Assembly: GCF_043226085.1 (NCBI RefSeq)
Contig: NZ_CP171225.1
Location: forward strand, 1,860,001 to 1,924,000
Source of the DNA: Amaricoccus sp003258405
GTDB lineage: Bacteria > Pseudomonadota > Alphaproteobacteria > Rhodobacterales > Rhodobacteraceae
Length of the DNA stretch: 64,000 bases
Direction: 5' to 3'
The notes beneath the pieces are model-generated. The model ran no database searches. It saw only the letters and a list, made by a program, of their open reading frames with translations, and was not told the origin of the DNA. The first letter of the stretch is position 1. Every line of letters begins with the position of its first letter. Shown piece after piece: positions 25,548-35,700 of this stretch. Both the position numbers and the translations under genes were made by a program.

Positions 25548-26897
25548 TCACTTGTCCTCGATCTCGTCCTGACGGAAGGACATGCCGCGGAGGATGTCGA
25601 TGGCGTAGGAGAGCTGGTAGTCCTCCTGCCGCAGCGCATCGGTCTGCTCCTGCCGCTTCTGGTCCTCCTCCATCATCTTCTTCTCGTCCTCGGTGAGGCT
25701 GTCATTGGTGAGCGAGCCGCGCAGATCGGCCTCCGACCGGGCCGCGGGCAGCGCGTCCTCGGCATTGTCCTCCGCATTCGGATCGTCGAGCTGGCGCTGT
25801 TCGACGATGATGTCGGGGGCCACCCCGAGCGCCTGGATCGAACGGCCCGACGGCGTGTAGTAGCGCGCCGTGGTCAGCCGGATCGCCCCGTCGCCCTGCA
25901 CCGGCATGATGGTCTGGACCGAGCCCTTGCCGAAGCTCTTGGTGCCGACGATCACCGCGCGGCGATGATCCTTGAGCGCGCCGGCAACGATCTCCGAGGC
26001 GCTCGCCGAGCCGCCGTTGATGACGACGACCATGGGCTTGCCCTCCGCCAGATCGCCGGGCGTCGCGTTGTAGCGCTCGCTGTCGCGCGGGTCGCGGCCG
26101 CGGGTCGAGACGATCTCGCCCGACTCGAGGAAGGCATCCACCACCGAGATCGCCTGGTTGAGCAGGCCCCCCGGGTTGTTGCGCAGGTCGATGACGAAGC
26201 CCGTCACCGCATCCATGCCGCCGGCTTCCTCGACGCGCTGCTTGAGCTGTTCCTCGAGGTTCGGGAAGGTCTGCTCGTTGAAGGTGGTAATGCGGAGCAC
26301 CACGACACCGTTCTCGAGCCGCGACCGCACCGCCGAGATCTTGATCGTCTCGCGCGTGATCTTGACGTTGAAGGGCTCGGGCGAGCCCTCGCGGGTCACG
26401 GTGATGGTGATATCGGAGCCGACCGGGCCGCGCATCAGGTCCACCGCCTCGTCGAGGTTGAGGCCGAGCACGCTCTCGCCGTCGACATGGGTGATGAAAT
26501 CGCCGGGCTGGATGCCGGCCTTCTCCGCGGGCGTGCCCTCGATGGGCGAGACCACCTTCACGAAGCCGTTCTCCTGCGTCACCTCGATGCCGAGCCCGCC
26601 GAACTCGCCACGGGTCTGGACGCGCATGTCGTCGAAATCCTGGGGCGGCAGGTAGCTCGAATGCGGATCGAGCGAGGAGAGCATGCCGTTGATCGCCGCC
26701 TGGATGAGTTCCTTCTCGTCCACCGGCTCGACATAGGAGGACCGGACCCGCTCGAAGATGTCGCCGAACAGGTCGAGCTGCTCATAGACGCTCGATTCCT
26801 TGTCCGCCTCCTGAGCGACGATTGGACCGGCGAACTGGGTGCTGAAGACAATGCCCGCAGTGGCACCCACGAGTCCTGCCAGCCAGATCTTTTTCAT
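25548..26897 (-). CDS. ctpA: Carboxy-terminal processing protease, S41 family
   Basis: A 449-residue periplasmic protease with an N-terminal signal or anchor (1-28, cleavage likely near IVAQEAD). A PDZ domain covers about 95-165 (GLGIEVTQENG, AGIQPGDFITHVDGESV). The S41 catalytic core has GGSASASEI with Ser299 and SFGKG with Lys324, spaced 25 residues as in Prc. The C-terminal 100 residues are acidic and probably disordered. It sits 11 bases after the EnvC-like gene, whose product activates peptidoglycan amidases, so a joint role in wall turnover is plausible. Confidence 0.94.
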   Translation of the reverse strand: MKKIWLAGLVGATAGIVFSTQFAGPIVAQEADKESSVYEQLDLFGDIFERVRSSYVEPVDEKELIQAAINGMLSSLDPHSSYLPPQDFDDMRVQTRGEFGGLGIEVTQENGFVKVVSPIEGTPAEKAGIQPGDFITHVDGESVLGLNLDEAVDLMRGPVGSDITITVTREGSPEPFNVKITRETIKISAVRSRLENGVVVLRITTFNEQTFPNLEEQLKQRVEEAGGMDAVTGFVIDLRNNPGGLLNQAISVVDAFLESGEIVSTRGRDPRDSERYNATPGDLAEGKPMVVVINGGSASASEIVAGALKDHRRAVIVGTKSFGKGSVQTIMPVQGDGAIRLTTARYYTPSGRSIQALGVAPDIIVEQRQLDDPNAEDNAEDALPAARSEADLRGSLTNDSLTEDEKKMMEEDQKRQEQTDALRQEDYQLSYAIDILRGMSFRQDEIEDK

Positions 26898-26908
26898 GCT
26901 CGGGTATC

Positions 26909-28024
26909 CTATCCGTTTGTGGCGACAAACCAGGCGACAGGATCAACAGGGCCCCGTCCGTGCCTGATTTCTACATAGAGTGCTTCCCGCAGACCAGCGC
27001 CAGTTTCCAGATCGCGCAGCATCACATATTCTTCAACGTCGGGCGAGCGCCCGCCGAGCATTCCGAGCGGAGATCCGCGCGTGACCCGCTCGCCGGTCCG
27101 GACATTGAGCTCCGCGAGGCCGGCCAGAAGGACGAGCGCCTTGTCCGCCGTCTCCAGAACGACGATGCCCTGATAGTCGATGAAGGGGCCGGCGTAGCGG
27201 ATCTTCGCATCCGCCGGCGCCCGCACCAGCGAGAGCGGCGGCGCGCTCATCACCACCCCGGGCCAGCGCACCCCGGCGGCGTCGGTCTCGTTGAAGCCGC
27301 GCAGGATGTCGCTGTCCACCGGCCAGAGATAGGGCGTGGCCGGGCGGTCGTCCGCCGAAGCGGGCGAAGCGTTGGTGTCGAGCGCCCGGCTGAGATCGGC
27401 GAGCGAATTCGCCTCGCGCAGCGCCACCGCCGTCGCCGCATCCACCGGCGTGCCGCCGAGCTGGACGAACTGCATGTGCGCGACGAGCTCGGAGCGCGCG
27501 AGCGCCAGCCGGCCGAGCCCGTCCTCGAGATCGGCAACACCGTCTTCCTGCACCTGCCGGGCGGCCCGCATCATGGCGAGCCGCTCCGAAAGGCCCTGCG
27601 CCTTTTCTGCCAGCGCAGGCTCCAGCGCCTTGCTCATCATCTGGGCCCGCGCCGCCGCCAGCGGCCCGCCCGGATGCAGATCGATCGGCGCGTCGCGCTC
27701 GAGCGAGACCCGTTCGAGCGCCGCGAGCAGGCGGCTGATCTCGAGCTGGTCGCGCGCCAGCCCGAGCCGGACGTCGTTTTCCTGTGCTCCGGCCTGCATC
27801 ACCACCGTCCGCATCGCCGAAAGCGCGCGATCGTACTGGCTGATGGCCTCGGCCACCACCTCCGGCGCGGCACCGGAATTGCGGGCGGCGTCGAGCGCCT
27901 GCCCCGCCGCCGCCAGCCGCTCGCCTACGGTCTCGACCGCCTCCGGGGTCGCCGCGCGATACCCGCCGGCCCCGGCGAGACCGGCCACCAGCGTGAACGC
28001 AGCGATGCGGAGCCGCGGCCTCAT
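26909..28024 (-). CDS. EnvC-like murein hydrolase activator, LytM family
   Basis: A 371-residue exported protein. It has an N-terminal hydrophobic signal (about 7-22), a long coiled-coil region (roughly 25-230, rich in Ala, Glu, Arg and Leu), and a C-terminal LytM/M23-like domain (about 265-371: GPFIDYQGIVVLETADKALV, then a LYVEIRHG end). The zinc-binding His/Asp set of active M23 peptidases is incomplete, as in EnvC. It therefore probably activates amidases at the septum without cutting. ATG 28024 overlaps the gpmI stop (ATGA) and was preferred to a long non-family extension. Confidence 0.85.
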   Translation of the reverse strand: MRPRLRIAAFTLVAGLAGAGGYRAATPEAVETVGERLAAAGQALDAARNSGAAPEVVAEAISQYDRALSAMRTVVMQAGAQENDVRLGLARDQLEISRLLAALERVSLERDAPIDLHPGGPLAAARAQMMSKALEPALAEKAQGLSERLAMMRAARQVQEDGVADLEDGLGRLALARSELVAHMQFVQLGGTPVDAATAVALREANSLADLSRALDTNASPASADDRPATPYLWPVDSDILRGFNETDAAGVRWPGVVMSAPPLSLVRAPADAKIRYAGPFIDYQGIVVLETADKALVLLAGLAELNVRTGERVTRGSPLGMLGGRSPDVEEYVMLRDLETGAGLREALYVEIRHGRGPVDPVAWFVATNG

Positions 28025-29547
28025 GCAGGGACGATCAGGCTCTTGCCGGTCATTTCGGCCGGCTTCTCGATCCCCATGAGCTCGAGCAGGCTCGGCGCGA
28101 GATCGCCCAGCACGCCCCCCGAGCGCAGCGTCGCGCCCTCGGGCCCGCCAACGAGAATCACCGGCACAGGGTTGAGCGTGTGCGCCGTGTGCGGCTCGCC
28201 GGTCTCGGGATCGACCATCACCTCGCAATTGCCGTGATCCGCGGTCACGATCACCGATCCGCCCATCTCCTTGATCGCCTCGAGCGCCTCGCCGAGGCCC
28301 TGGTCCACCGCCTCGACCGCCTTCATCGCCGCGGCCAGATCGCCGGTATGGCCGACCATGTCCGGGTTGGCGAAATTGCAGACGATGAGCGCGTATTCGC
28401 CCGAGCGGATCGCCGCGGCCAGATGCTCTGCGACCTCCGGCTCCGACATTTCCGGCTGCATGTCATAGGTCCGCACCTTCGGGCTCGGCGCCATGTAACG
28501 CTCCTCGCCCGCCTCCGGCACCTCGACCCCGCCGTTGAGGAAGAAGGTCACATGCGGATACTTCTCGGTCTCGGCGATGCGGAACTGCTTGAGCCCCTTG
28601 CCCGCGAGCCAGCCGCCGAGCGTGTTGACGATCTCCTCCGACGGGAAGACCACTTCGAGGAACGTGTTGAGCTTGCTGGAGTACTCCACCATGCCGAGCT
28701 TGGCCGACCAGGCGGGGCGCGTTCCGGCATCAAACCCGTCGAACTCCGGATCGACGAGGGCATAGAGGATCTCGCGCGCCCGGTCGGCGCGGAAATTCGC
28801 GAAGAAGAGCCCGTCGCCGTCCTTCGCGCCCGCATAGTCGCCGATGACCGTGGGGGTCACGAACTCGTCGGTCTCGCCGCGTGCGTAACCGGCCGCGATC
28901 GCCTCGGCAGCACTGGCGGCGTGCTCGCCCTCTGCGCGCAGGATAGCCTTCACCGCCTGCTCGACCCGATCCCAGCGGTTGTCGCGGTCCATGGCGTAGA
29001 AGCGGCCCGAAACCGTGGCGATCTTCGCCCCCTCGGGCAGCGCGGCCTCGAGATCGGCAACCTGACCGGCGGCGGATTTCGGCGGCACGTCGCGCCCGTC
29101 GAGGAAGGCATGGATCAGCACCGGCACGCCCGCCCGCGTGATCTCGGCGGCGGTCGCGGCGATGTGGCGCTGGTGCGAATGCACCCCTCCGGGCGAGGCG
29201 AGCCCCGCGATATGCGCCACTCCACCGGAGGATTTCACCTTCTCGATGAAGGTCTTGAGCGCGGCATTCGCCGCAAAGCTCCCGTCCTCGATCGCCTTGT
29301 CGATCTTGGGAAGATCCATCCAGACCACCCGGCCCGCGCCGATATTGGTGTGCCCGACCTCGGAATTGCCGATCTGGCCTTCGGGCAGGCCGACGGCATT
29401 GCCGCAGGCCGTGAGCGTATTGTGCGGGCAGGTCTCCCAGATCCGGTCGAAATTCGGCGTGTTGCCGAGCGCGACGGCATTGGCTTCGCGCGAGGGGCTG
29501 AGCCCCCAACCGTCAAGAATGATGAGAACAACCGGCCGCATGATCAC
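28021..29547 (-). CDS. gpmI: 2,3-bisphosphoglycerate-independent phosphoglycerate mutase
   Basis: Interconverts 3- and 2-phosphoglycerate in glycolysis and gluconeogenesis; Mn-dependent. The 508-residue length is typical. Metal-site motif VVLIILDGWGLSPS (Asp12) and the nucleophile region GNSEVGHTNIGAGR with Ser62. The C-terminal VTADHGNCEVM and TAHTLNPVPVIL supply further ligands. The first two residues may not be used, since an ATG two codons later gives MRPVV. First gene of gpmI-envC-ctpA-rppH. Confidence 0.96.
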   Translation of the reverse strand: MIMRPVVLIILDGWGLSPSREANAVALGNTPNFDRIWETCPHNTLTACGNAVGLPEGQIGNSEVGHTNIGAGRVVWMDLPKIDKAIEDGSFAANAALKTFIEKVKSSGGVAHIAGLASPGGVHSHQRHIAATAAEITRAGVPVLIHAFLDGRDVPPKSAAGQVADLEAALPEGAKIATVSGRFYAMDRDNRWDRVEQAVKAILRAEGEHAASAAEAIAAGYARGETDEFVTPTVIGDYAGAKDGDGLFFANFRADRAREILYALVDPEFDGFDAGTRPAWSAKLGMVEYSSKLNTFLEVVFPSEEIVNTLGGWLAGKGLKQFRIAETEKYPHVTFFLNGGVEVPEAGEERYMAPSPKVRTYDMQPEMSEPEVAEHLAAAIRSGEYALIVCNFANPDMVGHTGDLAAAMKAVEAVDQGLGEALEAIKEMGGSVIVTADHGNCEVMVDPETGEPHTAHTLNPVPVILVGGPEGATLRSGGVLGDLAPSLLELMGIEKPAEMTGKSLIVPA

Positions 29548-29620
29548 CTCGCAATGCTATAGCTCCGAGCATTAACCATCCGTTGCCGCATTGGCAAATG
29601 GCCAGTCGGCCCGGATTACG

Positions 29621-29644
29621 GGTGCCGGGAAGCCTCCCGGCACC
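29621..29644. terminator. Perfect 10-bp-stem hairpin between gntP-type gene and gpmI
   Basis: GGTGCCGGGA, loop AGCC, TCCCGGCACC. It lies 41 bases beyond the stop of the permease gene on the minus strand and upstream of gpmI, and probably separates the two transcripts. No T-run follows. Confidence 0.5.
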
Positions 29645-29685
29645 ACGCCGTCTTCTCTCCCGGACGGCGCCGGGGCCATTCGGCC

Positions 29686-31068
29686 TCAGAACACCATCGA
29701 CCCGAGGATGATGACGCAGATCGTCGCGAAGACCGGGATCAGCACCGCGCAGATGAAGATGTCGAAATAGGATTCGCGGTGCGTGAGCCCGCAGATCGCG
29801 AGCAGAGTGATGACCGCGCCGTTATGGGGCAGCGCATCGAAGCCCCCCGAGGAGAGGGCCGTCACCCGGTGCATCAGGCCGGGGCTGATGCCGTTCTCGA
29901 TCGCGAGCTGGTTGAACTGCTCGCCGAGCGTCTGCAGCGCGATCGACATGCCGCCCGAGGCCGAGCCGGTGATGCCCGCAAGCACGTTGGTCGCAACCGC
30001 GACCGAAATGAGCGGATTTGACGAGACGTTCAGCACCGCGTCGCGCACCACGGCAAAGGCCGGAAGCGAGGCGATGACCGCGCCGTAGCCGACCTCGGAG
30101 GACGTGTTGAAGACCGGAAGCAACGAGCCCATGGTCCCGGTGTTGATGCTGTCCTTGAGGTGCTGGAGCCGGCTGCGGTTGAGCACGATCAGCAGGAGGA
30201 TCGAGGCGACGAGGGCGACGATGATCGCCCAGATCCCGCGGACCTTGGTGACGTCGGTCTCGCCATAGCGGGCCTCGGCGAGATAGCTCGTGTCGAGATT
30301 GGGAATGATGAGATAGGTGAGCACCGCGTTCAGCACGATCACGAGGACGGTCGGCGCGATGGCCACCGCGAAGCTCGGGAGCGAGGCATCCTGGGCGAGG
30401 TCGCTGTCGGCCGAGACCCGCGGGTGCGTGCCATAGCCCTCGCCGCGTGCGCCCGACCGCGCGATGCGGAAGCGCAGCCAGTAGACACCCCCGAAGAACA
30501 TGATGAGCGCGGCAAACGTGCCGAAGACCGGGGCGGCGAAGGGCGTGGTGCCGAAATAGGGCATCGGGATCGCGTTCTGGATCGCGGGCGTGCCCGGCAG
30601 AGCCGTCATGGTGAAGGTGAACGAGCCGAGCGCGATGGCGGCCGGAATGAAGCGCTTGGGGATGTCGGAGCGGCGGAAGAGGGCTGCGGCAATCGGATAG
30701 ACCGCAAAGGCCACCACGAAGAGCGAGACGCCGCCATAGGTCAGGATCGCGCAGGAGAGCACGATCGCGACGACGGCGTTATGCGCCCCGAGCTTGCGCA
30801 CGCACCACTCGGCGATGGCGCGCGCCGAGCCGCTGTCGGCCATCAGCTTGCCGAAGATCGCGCCGAGCATGAAGAGCGGGAAATAGGTGATGAGATAGTT
30901 CCCGAGCGCCTTCATGAAGACCTGCGTATAGGTCGCGAGCACCGGAATGTTGCCCGACAGCAGCACCGCCAGAAGCGAGAGGATCGGAGCGAGGATCAGA
31001 ACGTTGATGCCCCTGTAGGCGAGGTACATGAGCAACAGGAGCGATAGGATAATGCCGAAAAGGCCCAT
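29686..31068 (-). CDS. GntP-family permease
   Basis: A 460-residue polytopic membrane protein of the gluconate permease family. Typical elements: an N-terminal run of hydrophobic helices (1-40), FPLFMLGAIFGKLMADSGSA, the segment TALPGTPAIQNAIPMPYFGT and the C-terminal ITGSASGGMSIALQTL and SGGFDALPHNGAVITLL. These last motifs are more like the branch often found with hydroxy- or keto-acid use than classic GntP, so the substrate is not assigned. No catabolic partner gene is adjacent. Confidence 0.85.
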   Translation of the reverse strand: MGLFGIILSLLLLMYLAYRGINVLILAPILSLLAVLLSGNIPVLATYTQVFMKALGNYLITYFPLFMLGAIFGKLMADSGSARAIAEWCVRKLGAHNAVVAIVLSCAILTYGGVSLFVVAFAVYPIAAALFRRSDIPKRFIPAAIALGSFTFTMTALPGTPAIQNAIPMPYFGTTPFAAPVFGTFAALIMFFGGVYWLRFRIARSGARGEGYGTHPRVSADSDLAQDASLPSFAVAIAPTVLVIVLNAVLTYLIIPNLDTSYLAEARYGETDVTKVRGIWAIIVALVASILLLIVLNRSRLQHLKDSINTGTMGSLLPVFNTSSEVGYGAVIASLPAFAVVRDAVLNVSSNPLISVAVATNVLAGITGSASGGMSIALQTLGEQFNQLAIENGISPGLMHRVTALSSGGFDALPHNGAVITLLAICGLTHRESYFDIFICAVLIPVFATICVIILGSMVF

Positions 31069-31257
31069 ACGGTTGTCTCCCTTTTATGCCTGTCCGCCCC
31101 GGCCTGCGGCCGGACCGGGCGGGATCCCACATCCCTCGGCTTCACAAGAACTAGAGCGGGATCGGGTGGCGAGCAACGCACTTGCCGCATCGCTTTGCCG
31201 CAGTGCACGGAACGCCGCCGCTTTTCCCGGCCCGCGCATTGCTGTAGGCGGCGTGTC

Positions 31258-32745
31258 ATGACGGATACCGCCTCGAATACCGAACGAAACGCCGGGCCAG
31301 GCCCCTGGGTCTGGCCGCTGGTGATCTGCCTCTATTTCGCCTTTCAGGTGGCCTGGCGGCGGCTGCTCGGCGGCGGGCTCGGGCTTGACGAGGCGCAGAT
31401 GCTGCTCTGGAGCCAGCAGCTTGCCTGGGGCTACGGGCCGCAGCCACCGCTCTACTCCTGGCTGCAATGGGGCGTGCTCGGGCTGGTCGGCGATCCGCTG
31501 CTTGCCCTCGCGATTCTCAAGAACATCCTGCTCGCCGGGTTCTATCTCGCCGTCTGGCGGCTTCTGCGCAGCACCCACCCCCCCGACGTGGCGGGGCTCG
31601 CCACCCTCGGGCTCTTCCTCGTGCCGCAGATCGCCTGGGACTGCCAGCGCGACATGACCCATTCCGTGCTGGTGCTGACCATGGCGGCGCTCACCACGCT
31701 CGCCTTCTGGACCCGCACGCTGCAGGGCCGGCGCGGCGGCTGGGCGCTTTTCGGCCTCCTTGTCGGGCTCGGCATGCTGTCCAAGGTGAACTTCGCGCTC
31801 GTGCCCGCAAGCCTCCTCGGCGCGGCCCTTCTCACCCCCGGGCTGCGCACCCGGCTCGCGGGCAAGGGGCTGCTGATCGCGGCCGGGGTCGCCGTGCTCA
31901 TCATGGCTCCCCCCTACGGCTGGGCGGTCCTCCACCCCGATCTCGCGCTCTCCTCGGCGGGCGAACTCAAGCGCGCCGCGTGGTCCCCGGCCATCGCCGG
32001 GCGCGGCCTCATCGAGCTCGGCAAGGATCTGCTCGGCTGCCTTGCCCTGGCCGGCCTCATCCTCGGCCTGATCCGCTGGCGGCGCGCGGCCCCGCCGATG
32101 GCCGATGCGGTGGCCGGGCCGCTGGAGGGGTTTCTGTTGCGCGTGCTGCTGATCGGCGTCGGGTTCACCGCGCTCGGGATCGCCGCGACCGGAACCACCC
32201 ATGTCCGCGACATCTGGCTCCTTCCGGTGATCTATCTCGGCGCCCCGCTCCTGGCGCTCGTCGCACTGCGGCGGATCGGCCCCGCGGGGCGGCGGATCCT
32301 TGTCAGGGTAATCGCCGGGCTTGTCTGCCTCGTGGCCGTCGCGCTCGCCGTGCATATCCGCTACGGCGATCCCGGCCATCCCGCGCTGCGCCGCGCGCCC
32401 GTCGCGGATCTCGCCGCGGCCGCGCTCGCCCGGCACCCGGCGCCCACGCGCATCATTGCAGCCCCCGACTGGCTCGCGGGCAGCCTGATCTACTGGCGCC
32501 CCGACCTGCCGGTGGCAAGCCCGCAGCATCCGGGGCCCCCGCCCGATGCGGCCGCGGGCCCGGTGCTGCTTCTCACCTGGCGGGAAAAGCCGGGCTCGGT
32601 CGAACACATCGCCGCGCGGCTTTCCGCGCTCTGGGAGAGCACGGTGAGCCCCGGCGCATCGGAACCGCTGGAGGCCCCCTTCCCGCCGCAGCCGAAGGTC
32701 TCCTTCGGCATCGAGGTGACCCCGCTTGCGGTGAGCCGCCCCTGA
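31258..32745 (+). CDS. GT39-like membrane glycosyltransferase
   Basis: A 495-residue protein with about ten membrane helices. The first periplasmic loop carries GGGLGLDEAQMLLWSQQL and YGPQPPLYSWLQW; the Asp-Glu pair and the PPLYSW motif match ArnT/PMT-type enzymes that use polyprenyl-phosphate sugars. A soluble C-terminal tail of about 110 residues follows. The ATG at 31258 was chosen since the upstream extension is Arg/Cys-rich and not family-like. The acceptor is unknown; it could be lipid A, a glycan or protein. Confidence 0.82.
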   Translation: MTDTASNTERNAGPGPWVWPLVICLYFAFQVAWRRLLGGGLGLDEAQMLLWSQQLAWGYGPQPPLYSWLQWGVLGLVGDPLLALAILKNILLAGFYLAVWRLLRSTHPPDVAGLATLGLFLVPQIAWDCQRDMTHSVLVLTMAALTTLAFWTRTLQGRRGGWALFGLLVGLGMLSKVNFALVPASLLGAALLTPGLRTRLAGKGLLIAAGVAVLIMAPPYGWAVLHPDLALSSAGELKRAAWSPAIAGRGLIELGKDLLGCLALAGLILGLIRWRRAAPPMADAVAGPLEGFLLRVLLIGVGFTALGIAATGTTHVRDIWLLPVIYLGAPLLALVALRRIGPAGRRILVRVIAGLVCLVAVALAVHIRYGDPGHPALRRAPVADLAAAALARHPAPTRIIAAPDWLAGSLIYWRPDLPVASPQHPGPPPDAAAGPVLLLTWREKPGSVEHIAARLSALWESTVSPGASEPLEAPFPPQPKVSFGIEVTPLAVSRP

Positions 32746-32750
32746 GCCCG

Positions 32751-32774
32751 CCTGCGCCCCGGCCGGGGCGCAGG
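32751..32774. terminator. Perfect 24-bp palindrome between convergent genes
   Basis: CCTGCGCCCC-GGCC-GGGGCGCAGG, fully self-complementary. It sits 5 bases after the stop of the GT39-like gene and 9 bases beyond the stop of the RTX gene, a natural bidirectional terminator position. There is no T-run on either strand. Confidence 0.6.
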
Positions 32775-32783
32775 CCCGGAGGC

Positions 32784-35700
32784 TCAGAGGATGAAGTGAT
32801 CGTCCGACAGCGAGGCGTGCCCCGAGACCGAGACCTCGAACTCCGCCCGGCCATCGCCGTCGGTGTCGGCCTGCAACAGCCCGTTGCGGAGGCGCAGCTC
32901 GCCTGCATGGCCCGAGAATCCGTCGCGGCCGATGAAATCGAAGCTCTGATCGCCCCTCTGCGTCACGTCGGCGTCGATCGCCGAGAGGTTGATCACGTCG
33001 CGCGCCTTGTCGAAGCTCTGGATCACGTCACGGTTGCGGCCGACGGCGCTCTCGTTTGCGCTCCGGAAAACGAAGGTGTCGGCGCCGGCGCCGCCATCCA
33101 TCGTGTCCCGCCCGGTACCGCCGTCGAGGATGTCGTTGCCGCCACCCCCTTTCAGCCGGTCGTGGCCGCTGCCGCCGCGCAGGACGTCCCCGCCGTTCTG
33201 GCCCGAGAGAACGTCACTGCCCGCCCCGCCCAGCAGCCGGTTGGCCGCATTGTTGCCGACCAGGGTATTGTCGCCATCATTGCCGCTGCCGTCGATTGGC
33301 CGCTTGCCGGTGAGCACCAGCGCCTCGACATTCTGCGCCAGGGTGTGGTCGACCGAGCTCCGCACCGTGTCCCGGCCGCCCCTCGCCGTCTCGACCACCC
33401 GGTCGCGGGCATTGTCGACATAGAAGAGATCGTTGCCGCTGCCGCCCACCATCTGATCGGCGCCGGGGCCGCCGTCCAGCCGGTCGCTGCCGGTGCCGCC
33501 GTTCAGCGTGTCGTTGCCCACCCCACCTCTCAGTGTGTCGTTGCCACCCTGCCCGAAGATCGCATCCGCAAGCGCGGTGCCCGTGAGCCGGTCATTGCGG
33601 CCCGTGCCATGGATCGTGCTGTCCTGGATGAACGCGGTCGCCGTGGCGCCATCCGTGCCCCTCGCGATCAGGCTGCCGATCGAGGAGGGCACGATGCGCA
33701 GACGGAAGGTCTCGGTGTCCTCGAGCTTGCCGTCCATGTTGATCGCGACCCGGACACTCGTCTCGGTCTGACCCGGCTCGAAGACGAGCGCCCCCGATGT
33801 CGCCTGGTAGTCCCCGTTGCGCCCGGCCTTCGCCGTGCCGTCGAGCGTCTCGTAGCGGAGCCGGATGCGGCTGTCGGCCGCCTCGGAGAGGCTCACGTTG
33901 AAGACGGCGAAGGTCTGCCCCGAGACATTGCTCTCCTCCACCACCGGCGACGAGATCGCCAGCGCCCGCGTCGTCCCGAGATTGTCCTTGTCAAAGATCC
34001 ATCCCGTGGCCGAAAGGCGAGTGCCATCGCCCGCAAGCACCGCGTTCCTGGCATCGAAGACCTCAAGGGTCATGTACTCGTCGATTTCATCTGTTTCGTA
34101 GTCAAAGGTCCGCACGCTGACCGTCCTGGACGTCTCCCCGGGAGCGAAGCTGACCGTGCCGGTGCTCGGATAATAGTCGAGAGGATAATCGTCACCTGCG
34201 GTGCCATCGACCGTACGGTAAGCCACAGTGACGGTTTCCCTCGAGGCCTTGGACAGCGTGAGGGTGAAGGGCAGATAGGCATCCCCCTCCTGCGCCTTGG
34301 CGCCCTCGAGCGTGATCGTGGGCAAACGCCCGCTGCTGTCATCCTCCAGGATCACCGCCTTGCCGACCGCGCCCTCGGCGCCGCTGCCGAAACCGCTTCC
34401 GGGCGGGTCGAGCGCGAGGAAGAAATCCTCGCTGCCCTCGATCAGACGGTCGCCCTTGACCGCGACGGTCACCACCGCCTCGGTCTGTCCGGCGGCAAAG
34501 GTCAACGTGCCGGAGGTGGGGACGTAGTCCCTTTTCGCCTGAGCCGAGCCGTCCACCGTCTTGTAGTCGAAGCTCAGATCCGTCGCGGCGGCTTCCGACA
34601 GGCTGATCCGGAATGCCGCGAGCTTCGTGCCCGCATTCCCCTCGACGACCTCGGCATCGGAGACCTGCAGCGCCCGCGTCGTTCCGACGTAGTCGTCGTC
34701 GCGGATCCAGTTGGTCGCGCTCAGTGTGGGCGCTCCGCCGCTCAGGACACCGTTGGTCGGATTGTAGAGATCCAGGAAAACGCTCTCATCGGACTCGTTC
34801 AGCCGATCATTGTAGGCTCGCACCGCCACCGTCCGGGAGGTCTCGCCCGGAGCGAAGGAAAGCGTGCCGCTGACCGCATAGTAGTCAGCGCCCTCCAGCG
34901 CAGACCCGCTGCGGCTCCTGTAGACGACCGTGACGGTCTCGCGATAGGCTTCCGCGAGCGTGACGGTGTAGTAGAGGTAATCGCCGTTCTCGTAAGCCGG
35001 TGTGCTGTCGATACTGATCGACGGCAGGCGGCCCGGGGCATCGTCGTCGAGGATCGTGGCCTTGCCCACCGTTCCCGTGCTGCCGGGCGCGACACCTGAG
35101 GGTATGTCGAGCACGAGGAAGAAATCCTCGGCCCCCTCATGCTGCCGGTCGCCCAGCACGTTCACCTGCACCGCCGCCTCTGTCTGGCCCGCCAGAAACG
35201 TCAGGCTGCCCTCTGTCTTCTGGTAGTCCTTGCCCGCCCGCGCGAGCCCGTCCTTCGTGGTGTAGGAAATCGTGGTGTCGGACGTGAAGGCTTCCGAGAG
35301 GCTCACGGTGAACTCGGCAGTGCGGGTGCCACCGCCCTCCACGACCTGCGCATCGCTGACCGAGATCGCCCGCGTCGTTCCCGGATTCTCGTCGTCGAGG
35401 ATCCAGCTGGTCGCGCGCGCCCGCGGCATGTCGCCCGCGAATTTCGCCTCCGTCGGGTTGAAGAGCTCGACAACGACCGACTCGTCCGCCTCGCTTTCCC
35501 GGTTGTTGTACGCGCGGACGCTGATGAGCTTCGAGGTCTCGCCAGGCGCGAAGATAAGCGTGCCCGAGGTGTGGTAGTAATCGGGACCGGCCCAAGCCGA
35601 ACCGGGGAGACTGCGGTAGCCGACAGTAACCGTTTCCGTGTGCGGCTCCGAGAGCGTCACGGTGTAGTTCAGATAGGTGTTGCTGATCTCGGAGGTATTC

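Noticed and set aside
31467..35099. A 1210-codon plus-strand frame
   Set aside because: It overlaps the GT39-like gene in another phase and the antisense of the RTX gene; its regularity only mirrors the Calx-beta and RTX repeats.
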